This document shows, one piece after another, positions 1-10,948 of a stretch of 64,000 nucleotides of DNA (positions are counted from its first letter, which is position 1; each line of letters starts with the position of its first letter). The DNA is taken from contig JNEN01001265.1 of NCBI GenBank assembly GCA_000697355.1, forward strand, positions 1 to 64,000, given 5' to 3'. The notes beneath the pieces are model-generated. The model saw only the letters and a program-made list of their open reading frames with translations, had not been told where the DNA came from and searched no databases. The translations under genes were made by a program, and so were the position numbers. Origin of the DNA: Syncephalastrum monosporum B8922. Its lineage: Eukaryota; Mucoromycota; Mucoromycetes; Mucorales; Syncephalastraceae.

Positions 1-580
1 CAATAAGAAATGTATCTCTGGAGACGCTTCAAACTGTATTATACAGTATATATTTTCATGAACATGATCCGACGTGAATCTACGACCTATGTTTCGAATG
101 TGAGTGATTCCCTCGTCTACGGCTATGAGTCTCCACCCCTCCACTTAATATTCGCTCGCTCTAGTCCACTCCCACCGCTAGATGGAGCCAGCCCCATACC
201 CTCGTTTACGCTTCGCGTCCGTGGAAAAGCTGGTTAAATATGATCGTCCTTGCTATGGGCTTTTCCACCTTCAGCCTGACATATGTAGGATTCAAGCGGT
301 ATATTATTCTGATAGGTTTGTTCGGCTTGTTTCCCCATTAATAGCAGAAGACCTACATTGTTTAATTATCAACAGAGTCGGGTCACTCGAGAGATTACGG
401 CATCTAGATTCCATTGCTTCTCTCTTATTTCCTATTCACTCTTCTATTGGTTCCTTCATCGAACTGGCCCATCTTACAGCCAAAAGGGTCCTGACATAAA
501 GACGCCCTGACGGGAATTGAACCGGGTCTCCAGCGTCCTGCTTATGTAATTCCGGATGATACGGGACCCTAACCTTCTTA
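1..580. other. Window edge, no supported gene
   Basis: No open frame here looks like a known protein. Around 505-535 the minus strand resembles the T-arm half of a tRNA (a GGTTCAATTCCCG-like stretch), but no matching acceptor or D-arm can be drawn. It is not called as a tRNA. Confidence 0.4.
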
Positions 581-582
581 TA

Positions 583-1000
583 ACAAGCCGTGGAACTCGC
601 TTCGCTTCGTCCATGGCTGACACTTCGATTGCGTTCCGTGTGTGAATGAGCCACGTCGCATACAGCTGAGGGCCATCACAGCTTGCACTCGTTCTTCAGG
701 TTTCTCCTGTCCAAGTCGAAGACTAGCTTGGCGTAAGGCTCCCAGATCCCTTTGCCGGGGGCGTCGTACCCAGTTGCCGATAGAAACATTCATGAAAATC
801 ATATTGCAAGGCTTTCCTCTATGTGTATGCAGATGTAAATAACGTATACAGTATGTAGATACCGAGTACATGCAATCTGTATGTCAGGAAAGGCACGTCA
901 CAGCTAATTTCCCTATGGGTTTCTTGTATTTTTCGCCTATTTTTCCTCTGAATTTTTGGAGAAAAGTCTTCAACATTTTTTTAATAGAGAGTAGAAATAT
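583..1000 (-). repeat. Dispersed repeat, copy 1 (minus orientation)
   Basis: Read on the minus strand, this stretch matches plus-strand positions 22470-22860 over about 400 bases with small gaps. It begins near TTCTACTC, followed by an A-run and TGTTGAAGACTT. Inside is a 23-base identical block (843-865 here, 22569-22591 in the other copy) and a shared GTGCAAGCTGTGATG. The two copies are in opposite orientation, 21.5 kb apart. Copy 1 directly adjoins the C-terminal end of a decayed Tc1 transposase, but copy 2 has no transposase beside it. I see no convincing protein. A tRNA-like A-box/B-box pair may be present, which would suit a SINE-like element, but that is speculative. Confidence 0.8.
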
Positions 1001-1029
1001 GGCGTTTTATGTATGCTGATAGGAAGCAG

Positions 1030-1658
1030 AAGAGCTCCACCATATCGTACTGCCGCATTTCGTCTTGATGACAGCATCTATGCGGTCTAGCATGCTCTCG
1101 ATGAGCTTGTGCTAGTTTAGCTCGTCAAATGACTCCCACACATCTTCGATCGACTTCGTGAAAGCCTCATGGTTGGTTAGTGTGCCTTCTGAAAATACAA
1201 GAGTATTCTATTTATTATAGTTTCGATATCTCCACTGAACAAGCATGAGTATTGTATAGCAAGTGTTTCGCCCATTTCGAAGCTGGCGTCGTCGGTCAAC
1301 AAGACCTTCTTCCAGTCGTCAAGGGTCCAGGACTTGTGCCTTCTGGCAAAGGCGAGACGTTTCACCTTGTGCTTCTCCGTCAGGAACGGCTTTATCTTCG
1401 CGACTCAACAGTTGATGCCAGAACGTTTGACGGATCGTTGAACAGTCTTGGTGCTGACACTGAGTCCGGAATTCTGCGTAATTCTTGCAGTGGAGCGCGA
1501 CGATCCTTCTTGACTTCGCGTAGCAAGAGACGCTCGTCACGTTCCGTGGGCTTTCTGGGCCGTGCCGAACCCTCCTTTCGCTCGTGGTGTCCATATTTCT
1601 CGTAGTTAGCGATGACCTTATAAACGGTCTGTCGTGACACATTCAGTTTAAAGCGCAA
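1030..1658 (-). pseudogene. Decayed Tc1/mariner transposase
   Basis: The minus strand carries fragments of a Tc1-type transposase in order. The helix-turn-helix and linker region (1392-1658) contains VSRQTVYKVIANYEKYG, followed by an arginine-rich RPRKPTERDERLL stretch. After a frame change comes the start of the catalytic core (about 1260-1360), with WTLDDWKKVLLTDDASFE, which matches the first DDE aspartate block. At about 1030-1180 is a C-terminal tail with LIESMLDRIDAVIK. The central catalytic part with the second Asp is missing, replaced by unrelated AT-rich sequence. Frameshifts and at least one stop (ELN* before HKLIESM) break the frame. It is a non-autonomous relic; no terminal inverted repeats were securely placed. 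Confidence 0.85.
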
Positions 1659-1912
1659 TGACGTGGTACATCACCCATACTTTGTTATACAATACATGTC
1701 CCTGCTTTGAATAGCTCTTTGTACATGTTGATCGCCGTCGCTCTCCAGCACTAAATACTATGCAGTATGCAGTCTGCAGTCTGCATGAAAACGGAGATGA
1801 AAAATGTATGGTGTATCTATGCGTCATCGGTATATTTACAATGTGTTGAGGTGATAGGTGGGTTTCCTATTGTACAGGAGTAGATTGAGGCTATGTCGAC
1901 TGGAGGTTGAGC

Positions 1913-3873
1913 TTATTCAAGATGCTGCATCGCAGTGAAATCAAACACTTTTCCACCTCGTTCGTCGAAATGAAACCGTTCAAAGCACGGCTTACAAAAA
2001 TATGCAGGTGTAATACCGGCCATGAGATCATTGAAAGTTTTGGTTCTATAAGCGCCTATCAGTTGATAATCGTTACCGACATCATTATACTTACGATGCA
2101 GGAAAGACGTTACAAAAAGTACACCGGTGCTGCGAGGAATGGTAAGTGACGGTCTTGAGCGGGTAGGCCGACTTGTCTTGCTCGTCGCTCACATGTGGCA
2201 TCCTAGACTTTGTGTAAGACAAGAGAAATTAGAGGACTCTTTGCCGGATGTTACCTGATATCGCGGATGACTATGTAATGATCACAATTTTCCTGGTGTG
2301 TAAAGAGATAATGCTGATTCAGGCGCAGATCGAGATCGTCGAATTTGACGTCCAGGGTAGCTACACGTCTATAAGGTGTACCCCGCTTTTCAGCCCATGC
2401 TCGAATGGCTCTATAGGGAAAAGGAATTAAAATAAGATAAGATGAGAACACGATGCTCGCCGTACTCTTTTCATGACTTACGAGCTGTAATCGGGTTCCT
2501 CGCCCAGACCCTCTTGCTCTGCGCGGGTATCAACGTAAAAGACATCTTGTATAAAAAAGCAGCTTCCTGACCGTTTTTTTGTTTGTGTATTGAGCACGGC
2601 ATTGTCAGGATTCCGGCCTGCATGTGCATGGTGGTCGGCAAAGTCCTGGGCGCATTTTATCATATCACGGACGTCAGCGAGCGTCTGACTACCGAGCAAG
2701 AGGAATTCCTGATATTGGGTGCTGGATGGATGAGGCCGATACACGGCAACAAGTATCATGGCCTCCGGTGCCTCCAGGAGAGTAGGGTGTTTCGGTCGTT
2801 TATTGTTGGTCTCCTTTGAATCGGGAATCTTCTGAGTGCATGAGACGCTGGTCTTTGGGTTGGATATTCTGCTTACTTTGCGATGGCGGACGTAGGTCAA
2901 AGGCCGATGGAGACGTTTCGGCTGCTTGTAAGACCAAGCTCCACTGGTAAAGAGAGAGATGATATATTACGGCACAATCTCAAAGATCGAGAGAAAGGAG
3001 GAAGAGAAGAGAGAAAGAAGGACTTACCAGACCGTCTTGAGCTTGCTTTCGTTCCTTTTTCTAAGTACATCAGCAAAGAGGAGCGTCTTGGAGGTGGATG
3101 GAATGGAAGGATGAAGCAGCTGCTTTAGTACTGCGTCGGCAGTGGGGTTTTCTTCCAGATTGGCTTCGTCATCTTCGTCGTCTTCTTTCTCTGCAGTATT
3201 CCCTTCCTCCTCATAATTTTCTTCATCATAATCGCTACCGTCCTCGTCGTTATCATCCTCACCCTCGTCATCGGAATCTTGCTGACGATTGGATTCAGGG
3301 TGGAGCAAACGTTCCATTGTACTCTGTCCGCGTTTTTGTTGAATTTGTTCTGCCTGTTGTGGGCCCTCTTGCGAAAGCTGTTGTTGTTGTTCTTGTTGCT
3401 GAGCAAGGTATTCGCGTCGCTTAGGAACGAGGGGGTTGAGGTACTGACCCATAGCCTCGGCTTTTTCTTGGAGTAGCTGGAGTTCTTCCTCGTCTTCTTT
3501 GGAAAGGACGCGATCGGACCGTACATGTTTGGCTTGAGGTCTTATCCCCACCACGTGCGCGCCTTGTTTTCTAACCCGATTGCTCTCCTTTTCAGCAAAG
3601 ATCTTGTCGTCACTACTTCGCAGCAACGAAAGCAGGGCTGGGTCGGCCATAATATCCGAGAAACGGTTCAGCTCTGCTGTCAGGTCGGGATCCCTGGTTC
3701 AGGCGAGTAAGAAGAGCGACAGACTGTCCTTTTCTGAAAGCTTACTCGAAATCATTCTGGGCGCACGCAAGAAGATCACCGACCTCAACCGAATCAATCT
3801 GGCGCTGAATGTCACTGGCATTATAAGCAAGGTATTCGTCTCGGAAGGCAGCGGCATGACAGCGCTTGGCCAT
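1913..3873 (-). CDS. snRNA-activating protein complex subunit 3 (SNAPC3) homologue
   Basis: SNAPC3/SNAP50 is the DNA-binding subunit of the complex that recognises snRNA promoter elements and recruits Pol II or Pol III. Seven exons can be joined in frame, giving about 535 residues. The exons are near 3873-3746, 3693-3028, 2943-2877, 2831-2482, 2410-2255, 2202-2095 and 2045-1913. The C-terminal half carries the family signature: EFLLLGSQTLADVRDMIKC, then SCFFIQDVFYVDTRAE, then DDLDLRLNQHYLFTHQ and CDHYIVIRDIR. It ends with paired Cys knuckles (HRCTFCNVF and YFCKPCFERF) that should bind zinc. The N-terminal third is unusual: charged, Gln-rich and with a long Asp/Glu tract (about residues 185-225). 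The first ATG follows a divergent promoter shared with PP2A. The third intron is only 45 nt and lies in frame, so its retention is possible. Confidence 0.85.
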
Positions 3874-4759
3874 GGCGCACGAAGAGAAAGTGGTATTGCT
3901 GTGTAATACAGACGGGAGAAACAGGCATTAAAATTATTCATGCTCACTTTCAGATTGAAAGCACGTGATCCAGAGATATATTCTTTGATGCAGCCACCCA
4001 TGACGCGTCTCACTATGGGTAACTTTCAGTATGTACAGCATGCACGCCTTCACTTGTATGCGGCACACACAAGTAGTCATCGATCGGGTGGCTCGGAGCA
4101 AGTCCATCCTTCAGCTGACCCAACGAACATGTGACATCCCACAGAACAAAGAGGGCAGAGAGTTCTAGGGTCCCTACCCTTTGGCATACGGGGCACATAC
4201 GCATTCAATGAGTCCCACCTCGTTTCTGCTGCGCTATATGCATGACGCGTTGATTTTCTAATTTGAACGCCACCATGAAGTCAAAAAGCCCCGGCATTAT
4301 GTAAGGAAAGATACGGGCTGTGCCACATTGACAAGTATCATAACAGACATAAATCATAAAGAATGCTATTATATACATGTCTTTCAAATAGTTTATAGGG
4401 CAGCAAGGACAACAAAGTGAGAGAGAGAGAGCTGCCACTGAAGATCAAAATAAAGGAGGGAGGAGAGTATCAAGAGATGATGAATACGTATGGATAAAAA
4501 AGCGGCTTATACTTCATTCAAAGTCCGCAATCGAATGGTGGAAGGAAGCAAGTATCGAAAGTGGAGTGGTTCTCTCCATCATCCCCAGCTCATTGTTCTT
4601 TTTGGTGCCTGTGCACGTACAGCCTTTCAAGCTCATCTGCCTATTTGCTGTTTTTTCACTGCGCATTAACCGTTTCCTATATTCTTTCTTTCTTTTCTCT
4701 GTTTTCCGTGTGTACATCTTGTCTATACTCCTTTTACTTTCCTATACACATTTCTCATT
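3874..4759. other. Divergent intergenic region between SNAPC3 and PP2A
   Basis: No gene is supported. The last 200 bases before the PP2A start are pyrimidine-rich (TTTCTTTTCTCT tracts at about 4640-4755), as is common before fungal start codons. A short GA repeat lies near 4419-4432. Confidence 0.5.
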
Positions 4760-6008
<1,249 letters not shown>

Positions 6009-6386
6009 AAATTTAAACACACCACACACACTTTCTTTTATCCTTATCCTGATCCTTCTCGTCTCTGTCTCTCTCTCTATCTCTCTCACACACACACACA
6101 CATTTTCTCTCTCTCTCTCTCTCTCTTTTCATGCGGATATGATATTCTTTTATTTTTTTCACATCTCTCGTTCTGAACAGTTGTCCCCCTTTCCTCGTAT
6201 CATGGCCTATACTAAAAATTTCACAAAAAGAAACAAGACATAACCACTGGCCTTTTTTTTTCCTGTTATATTTATTTGTCGGGCATGAGGTGATTTTGAT
6301 ATCAGAAACCCATGCATAGGTATAAAAAATGCCGCCCACACACTTCCAAATCAGCTTTATCTTTTCCTTTCTCACACGTTCACAAC
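6009..6386. other. Intergenic region with CA/CT microsatellites
   Basis: Between PP2A and the next gene lie dinucleotide tracts: CT-rich from about 6061, (CA)n at about 6087-6102 and (CT)n at about 6107-6126. The region must hold the PP2A terminator and the promoter of the next gene; no specific motif is assigned. Confidence 0.7.
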
Positions 6387-6829
6387 ATGATGCTGCAGCG
6401 CCAAACTCTTCGTTCTGTCCAGCGTTTTCAATGGGTGCGTGCCATGAGCGCCTTGAACAAATCTTCACCCCAAAATGACATGAAGCCGCACTTGACCAAC
6501 AAACCGGTCAACAGTAAGTCATGCACACGCATTCCCGCTGACACCGCTCAATGTTCTGTGATAGACAATACGACTTCCACAGACCTCCAAGATAACCTGA
6601 TGACCTCGGCGCCTCTTTGGAATGAAGACGTGGCGACCGAGAGTGAAATTGCGGTAAGAAATTAAAAAAATTCTGGGTGCTCTATTAGTTTTTGCTTCTA
6701 AAGCTGAATGTGACACACGGTATTTAGGTCAAGGCTGACTATGAACCGGTGCGAACTGTGGAAGATCTCGAGACCAAAACGGTCCGATGGTTGAAGGACC
6801 ATGAAAACACGTCTGGCTCCAACCCTTAA
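6387..6829 (+). CDS. Small probable mitochondrial protein of unknown function
   Basis: Three exons (6387-6513, 6565-6653, 6728-6829) give about 105 residues. The N-terminus (MMLQRQTLRSVQRFQWVRAM) has repeated Arg, no acidic residues and an amphipathic spacing, which fits a mitochondrial presequence. The central and C-terminal part contains WNEDVATESEIAVKADYEP, followed by a short charged helix ending in KTVRWLKDHE. I recall small fungal proteins with a similar WNxxxAxxSE-xVKAD core, but I cannot name the family with certainty. All splice sites are canonical and in frame. The second of two adjacent ATG codons is an equally possible start. The role is unknown. Confidence 0.7.
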
Positions 6830-7001
6830 CTTCTTCTTTTTTTGTTGCTACTGCTTGTAAATACGAAAACGATGGAAAACAAAAGAAGGATGTGTATAAT
6901 CTTTTGAAGCATCTAATACCACAGATATATACTGTATCATGTTACATTAAATAAGGGTAAAGCTCTCCGGCCCAGAATGTGCTGCAACTCTTTAAGACTC
7001 T

Positions 7002-7253
7002 CTAAAGCAGCATGGCAACGTCGGCCATGTCAGCTTTTGGATACACCAAACAATGTCCATTGTCTTTAATTTTTAGCCCTTGAAGCGTTTCTCCCTGAGC
7101 GCGGCCGTGAAGCCAGTGACGAGCGGGGCAGCCTGAAGTTGGCCATGCAGCACCGAGACGCTTCAGACTGAGGCAATAGACAATGATTAACGGAATGAAC
7201 AGGACGAGACAGACCATATAGTAAAGTGCAGAATTGAGTAGATTTCGAGAAGT
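7002..7253 (-). CDS. Possible small single-span membrane protein (doubtful)
   Basis: A minus-strand frame ending at 7002 encodes a hydrophobic segment (MVCLVLFIPLIIVYCLS), then a basic, Pro/Gly-containing tail and a short acidic C-terminus. The frame is open upstream to a possible acceptor at about 7254 (GTATCAG), but no convincing first exon is seen. A second, overlapping frame from an ATG at 7278 (MSALRSVSDFSKSTQF) is an alternative reading of the same bases. No family is recognised. Only one of these can be real, and neither is certain. Confidence 0.2.
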   Translation of the reverse strand, partial: TSRNLLNSALYYMVCLVLFIPLIIVYCLSLKRLGAAWPTSGCPARHWLHGRAQGETLQGLKIKDNGHCLVYPKADMADVAMLL

Positions 7254-7355
7254 CTGATACAGACCTCAGCGCTGACATGTTTGCTCACTAACTCAATAAA
7301 AAAAATTAAAGAGCATTCGTCAGCCGAGTTTTTTTTTTATTATACAGAGCTGTTC

Positions 7356-8850
7356 CTATTTGGCAGGCGCCAGCATCTCGGTCATCTGCTCGATGTAGTC
7401 ATATCGCGAGGACACTGGTCGAGCTGTATTGCTAGAGAAAAAGTGTCCGGTTTTGAACGACAGATTCCGGTCTGCACTTATAGAAAGATATCCACAACGA
7501 AGAAGGGAAAGGAAAGAAAAGAATTGGCTTGTTCCTCTTTACCGTGTTTTTTCGCAATGTGCTTCACATAGAATTTGTTATGGCATTCACCACATTAGCT
7601 GATGGAATTGTTTCCTATGTAGCACGTCACACAAGCCTTGTGTGCATCTTTAAGCAGGCCTACACTTATCACTCCCTAGGAGTGTCTTTCTTGCTTGACA
7701 TGCAACTCTTCTTCTCTGGTATATATGGTCAGACACGCGTCATGATGGATGTCCTTGTATTAAAAACCCCTTGGGAAGAAGGATACACCGCTGGTGGTTC
7801 CGTAGCAACGTCGATACATGTCATCCCATGCATTCATCTAATTAGAAATCTATGCCACACTATGAGTATCCACACATTCTCAACCGTCCTAAAGGTGTTG
7901 CAAACGACGGTTCTCAATATACAGGCACATCAAAATATTAAGAAATAATAGCATGGCAAGCCATCGTTTTCCATGTGGCAAGAAGAAACCTGATATACGT
8001 TGATACGGGACTCGGTTACCTCGTCTTTCGCTTCTATCATCGGCCCTTTTTTTGCAAAACAAAACCAAATTTGACCATTGTATTCGCACTTGTACGATGG
8101 ATATAGTGAATGGTATTATCCAGACAGATTGATAGGTTCCCTAATTTCTACCTGACAACAAAGGGACAGCCACAAGTCTCGGAAATAGGGCATTACTTAT
8201 ACCTAGCATGCCAATGCACTTACATCGGCATGACTAGCTGAGCAAGTGAAACTTATGCAAGATATAGTATATGAGTACTGTGACCTTGGCTCTGGACACC
8301 ACATAAAAGGTTGCTGAGGCCAGCGTTCTAATAAAGGGGCGTGGGGGTGACCTGGGAACTCTGATTGTCTAATACGTGTACAGCACGGCTTCTGAGCTTC
8401 CTTTTGTGAGCAATTGGCTACACTTTTACCTACCTCTTTTCTATATTCAATCGTAAAAGAGAGCTCTTGCAACCGGGACTGCCGCTGCCACGCCAGCAAG
8501 CGCATCGAGCGAAAAGCCTGCTGATTTAAAATGGTTGTCAGAGGACTCGTCTCGCGGATCCATCGTAACACCGTTTTTCTCCCGCCTTCTTGCTGCTGCG
8601 ACTGCTGCTGGAATTCTGTGGCTACGGTGGTCGAGTATTGCCGTGGGGCGTTCGTTCCTTGGAACTATTCATACAGACGAACATGAATAAACCACAGGAG
8701 CACACGAAAGCCATATGTACCTTGAGTGAATTACTTCCAAATCCTTGTCTGTACACAAAGGAGTAGCGACGGGTGGTCTACGTATCAAACTTGTCTTGTA
8801 AGAAGCGTTGGCGAAGGGAGCATTATAGCAAAGCGTACCTGGCGCGTCAT
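7356..8850 (-). CDS. Unresolved split gene, possibly mitochondrial protein
   Basis: Several minus-strand segments look coding but do not assemble cleanly. A 12-base start exon (8850-8839, MTRQ) is followed by a donor. Then comes a 231-base exon (8664-8434) that is open throughout and Gln/Arg-rich, with NAPRQYSTTVATEFQQQ and WIRETSPLTTILNQQAF, like a mitochondrial presequence plus helix. A last exon (7471-7356) encodes a tail ending SRYDYIEQMTEMLAPAK and a TAG stop. The last exon needs a phase of 1 while the previous exon ends in phase 0, so at least one exon in the roughly 960-base gap is missing from this model, or these are two genes. No homologue is recognised. Confidence 0.3.
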
Positions 8851-9152
8851 AACCGTCAATGAAGACGTAAAACGCTGAAGTTTGTGGGTAACAATATTTG
8901 GTTTTATCATAAGGTTTAGCAAGCAGAGAAAGAGGTGTATAATATGTTTATATGGACTTTAATACACACAGTGCTTTGACGACGAATAATGAAGCGGGTC
9001 TTTCAACTCTCTGAGCCATCATAGGGAAGAGAAGCGGCATTGAAAATGCAGGACATTCCAATTTAGGAAGGAACGAGTCACAGGCGCACCCTTCATTTAG
9101 GTGCTTCGACCTGCGACCGTATGTCCTTCCCTTTTTCGCAAGAAAATCAGCC

Positions 9153-10022
9153 ATGAGGTAAAATGAGCCATCCAAGCATCCATCCATCCATCCATCCATC
9201 CACAAGAGGATGCATCCATCATACAATGAATGCATCGTTCACTCCATTGACTCTTGCGTGGAGGGATGGACTGAAGTTCGACTCGATAGACTGACATGGA
9301 CGACTTTTCGATGATTATAGCAAAGTCAGCGCTGCTACCGTCAGAGAGGTCGTTAAGACCATTCAGACCGCTTCCGAGGAGAAGAAGCGTGGTTTCACCG
9401 AGACCATCGAGCTCCAGATTGGTCTGAAGAACTACGATCCCCAGCGTGACAAGCGTTTCTCTGGTACCATCAAGTATGTCGATGATTAGGAATGGGAAGG
9501 AGCAGAGAACTTACGGGTGTTTATCTTAGGCTTCCCAACATCCCCCGCCCCAACCTTTCCGTCTGCGTTCTCGGTGATGCTTTCCACTGTGACCAGGCCA
9601 AGGCTGCCGGCATGGAGTTCCAGTCTGTTGAGGACTTGAAGAAGCTGAACAAGAACAAGAAGCTCATCAAGAAGCTCGCCAAGAAGTACGATGCTTTCCT
9701 TGCTTCGGATGCTCTTATCAAGATGATCCCCCGTCTCTTGGGTCCCGGTCTCCACAAGGTCGGCAAGTTCCCTACTGCCGTCTCGCACGCCGATGACCTG
9801 ACCACCAAGGCCAACGAGATCCGTGCCACCATCAAGTTCCAGCTTAAGAAGGTTCTCTGCTTGGGTGTCGCTGTTGGTCACGTCCAGATGACCGAGGACC
9901 AGCTCACCTCCAACATCATGTTGTCGGTCAACTTCCTCGTCTCCCTGCTCAAGAAGAACTGGCAGAACGTCAAGTCGCTGTACCTCAAGTCCACCATGGG
10001 CAAGCCCCAGCGTCTTTTCTAA
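9153..10022 (+). CDS. 60S ribosomal protein L10a (uL1)
   Basis: uL1 of the large cytosolic ribosomal subunit, part of the mobile L1 stalk at the E site. Three coding exons: 9153-9157, 9321-9473 and 9530-10022, giving 216 residues, the usual length. The first coding exon is only five bases (ATGAG), so the start codon is separated from the rest by a 163-base intron that contains a CATC repeat. The protein reads [16 protein letters not shown], then [52 protein letters not shown] and the C-terminal [15 protein letters not shown], all typical of eukaryotic uL1. Codon use is strongly biased to C-ending codons, as expected for very high expression. Equivalent to yeast RPL1A/B and animal RPL10A. Confidence 0.96.
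9172..9204 (+). repeat. CATC microsatellite in first intron of uL1 gene
   Basis: A run of CATC units within the 163-base intron that splits the uL1 start codon from the body of the gene. Confidence 0.85.
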
Positions 10023-10948
10023 GCATCTCATGCTTTTTTTTGCAAGTTTACGCGTGAAACATGTTTCTCTGACGGTTATTACCAACCTGGTAACTTATTG
10101 TGTGCCTTGCTTGGGAGCCCGTAGCTTGCCATTTAATAAATCATTGTACCAAACCTAAACGTCTGCTTTTCGCATAATGTCTGAATGCTCAGTCAGTCAC
10201 ATTCCATGCATTGTTATATTTCATGATTGGATGCATTTCGATAGCGGTAAAAGTGCCTGCATGCGACACATACATACACTGCTGCATATTTAAGACCTTG
10301 CAATTGCTGTTGGAGAATTGGTCAAGATATATTCCTACAGTATTTTCGTTAATTCTTGTATGAACATTAAGCATTCTGCTCCGTCCTGCAGCAGTTCGCG
10401 TCAGCCTACCGATGCAAACCACAAATCCCATAGTACGCGTTGCGACGTGGATGCAGCGTAATTTGACCAAACTTACTCTTGTAGTGGATCAGTTGGCGGT
10501 GAGTCTCCCTGGCTTGGACGAAGGACAGAACACCAGTCGCATCAATGCCTTGTTCTTTCCGCATGATATGGTGAATACTGTTCCCTATTTCATCATGTAT
10601 TTTTTTCTTTTTGCCAAGTGGGTTACATACGTGATGACTTGCCCTGATAACAAACCAGCAATAGACTGCTGATACTGAATAATGCGTTGACAAGCTGGCA
10701 ACAAATGCGTGCGCTGATGGATACGAGGCAAGAGCCAAGATGATTGAGGAAATAGCCAATTACGTATCAGGGCGCATTATCTGCGTGTATATAAGCAACA
10801 TATCATGTTTTCAATCAAGGTTGTACAAACAGGAGCTTTTTGCCGGGCGGGCGAGTTTTCATGCAGTGTGGCGGATCTTACTCCTCTCGAAACTTCTTTC
10901 TTTTAGTACAAGGATACCCTTTCGTTCTCGCTATATCAACCACACACA
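10023..10948. other. Intergenic region before DHA2 transporter
   Basis: No supported gene. Short open frames exist on both strands without recognisable sequence or a good ATG context. A TATA-like GTGTATATAAGC at about 10784-10795 lies about 155 bases before the transporter start and is a plausible core promoter. Confidence 0.45.

Noticed and set aside
505..590. Minus-strand tRNA-like sequence with a TTCAATT T-loop
   Set aside because: The T stem is mispaired, and no acceptor or D-arm partner can be found; at most a degraded fragment.
7529..7948. 139-codon plus-strand frame
   Set aside because: Composition is unlike neighbouring genes, it matches no family, and it lies in the gap of a possible minus-strand gene.
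9486..10085. About 200-codon frame antisense to uL1
   Set aside because: Same cause: codon bias of a highly expressed gene leaves the opposite strand open.
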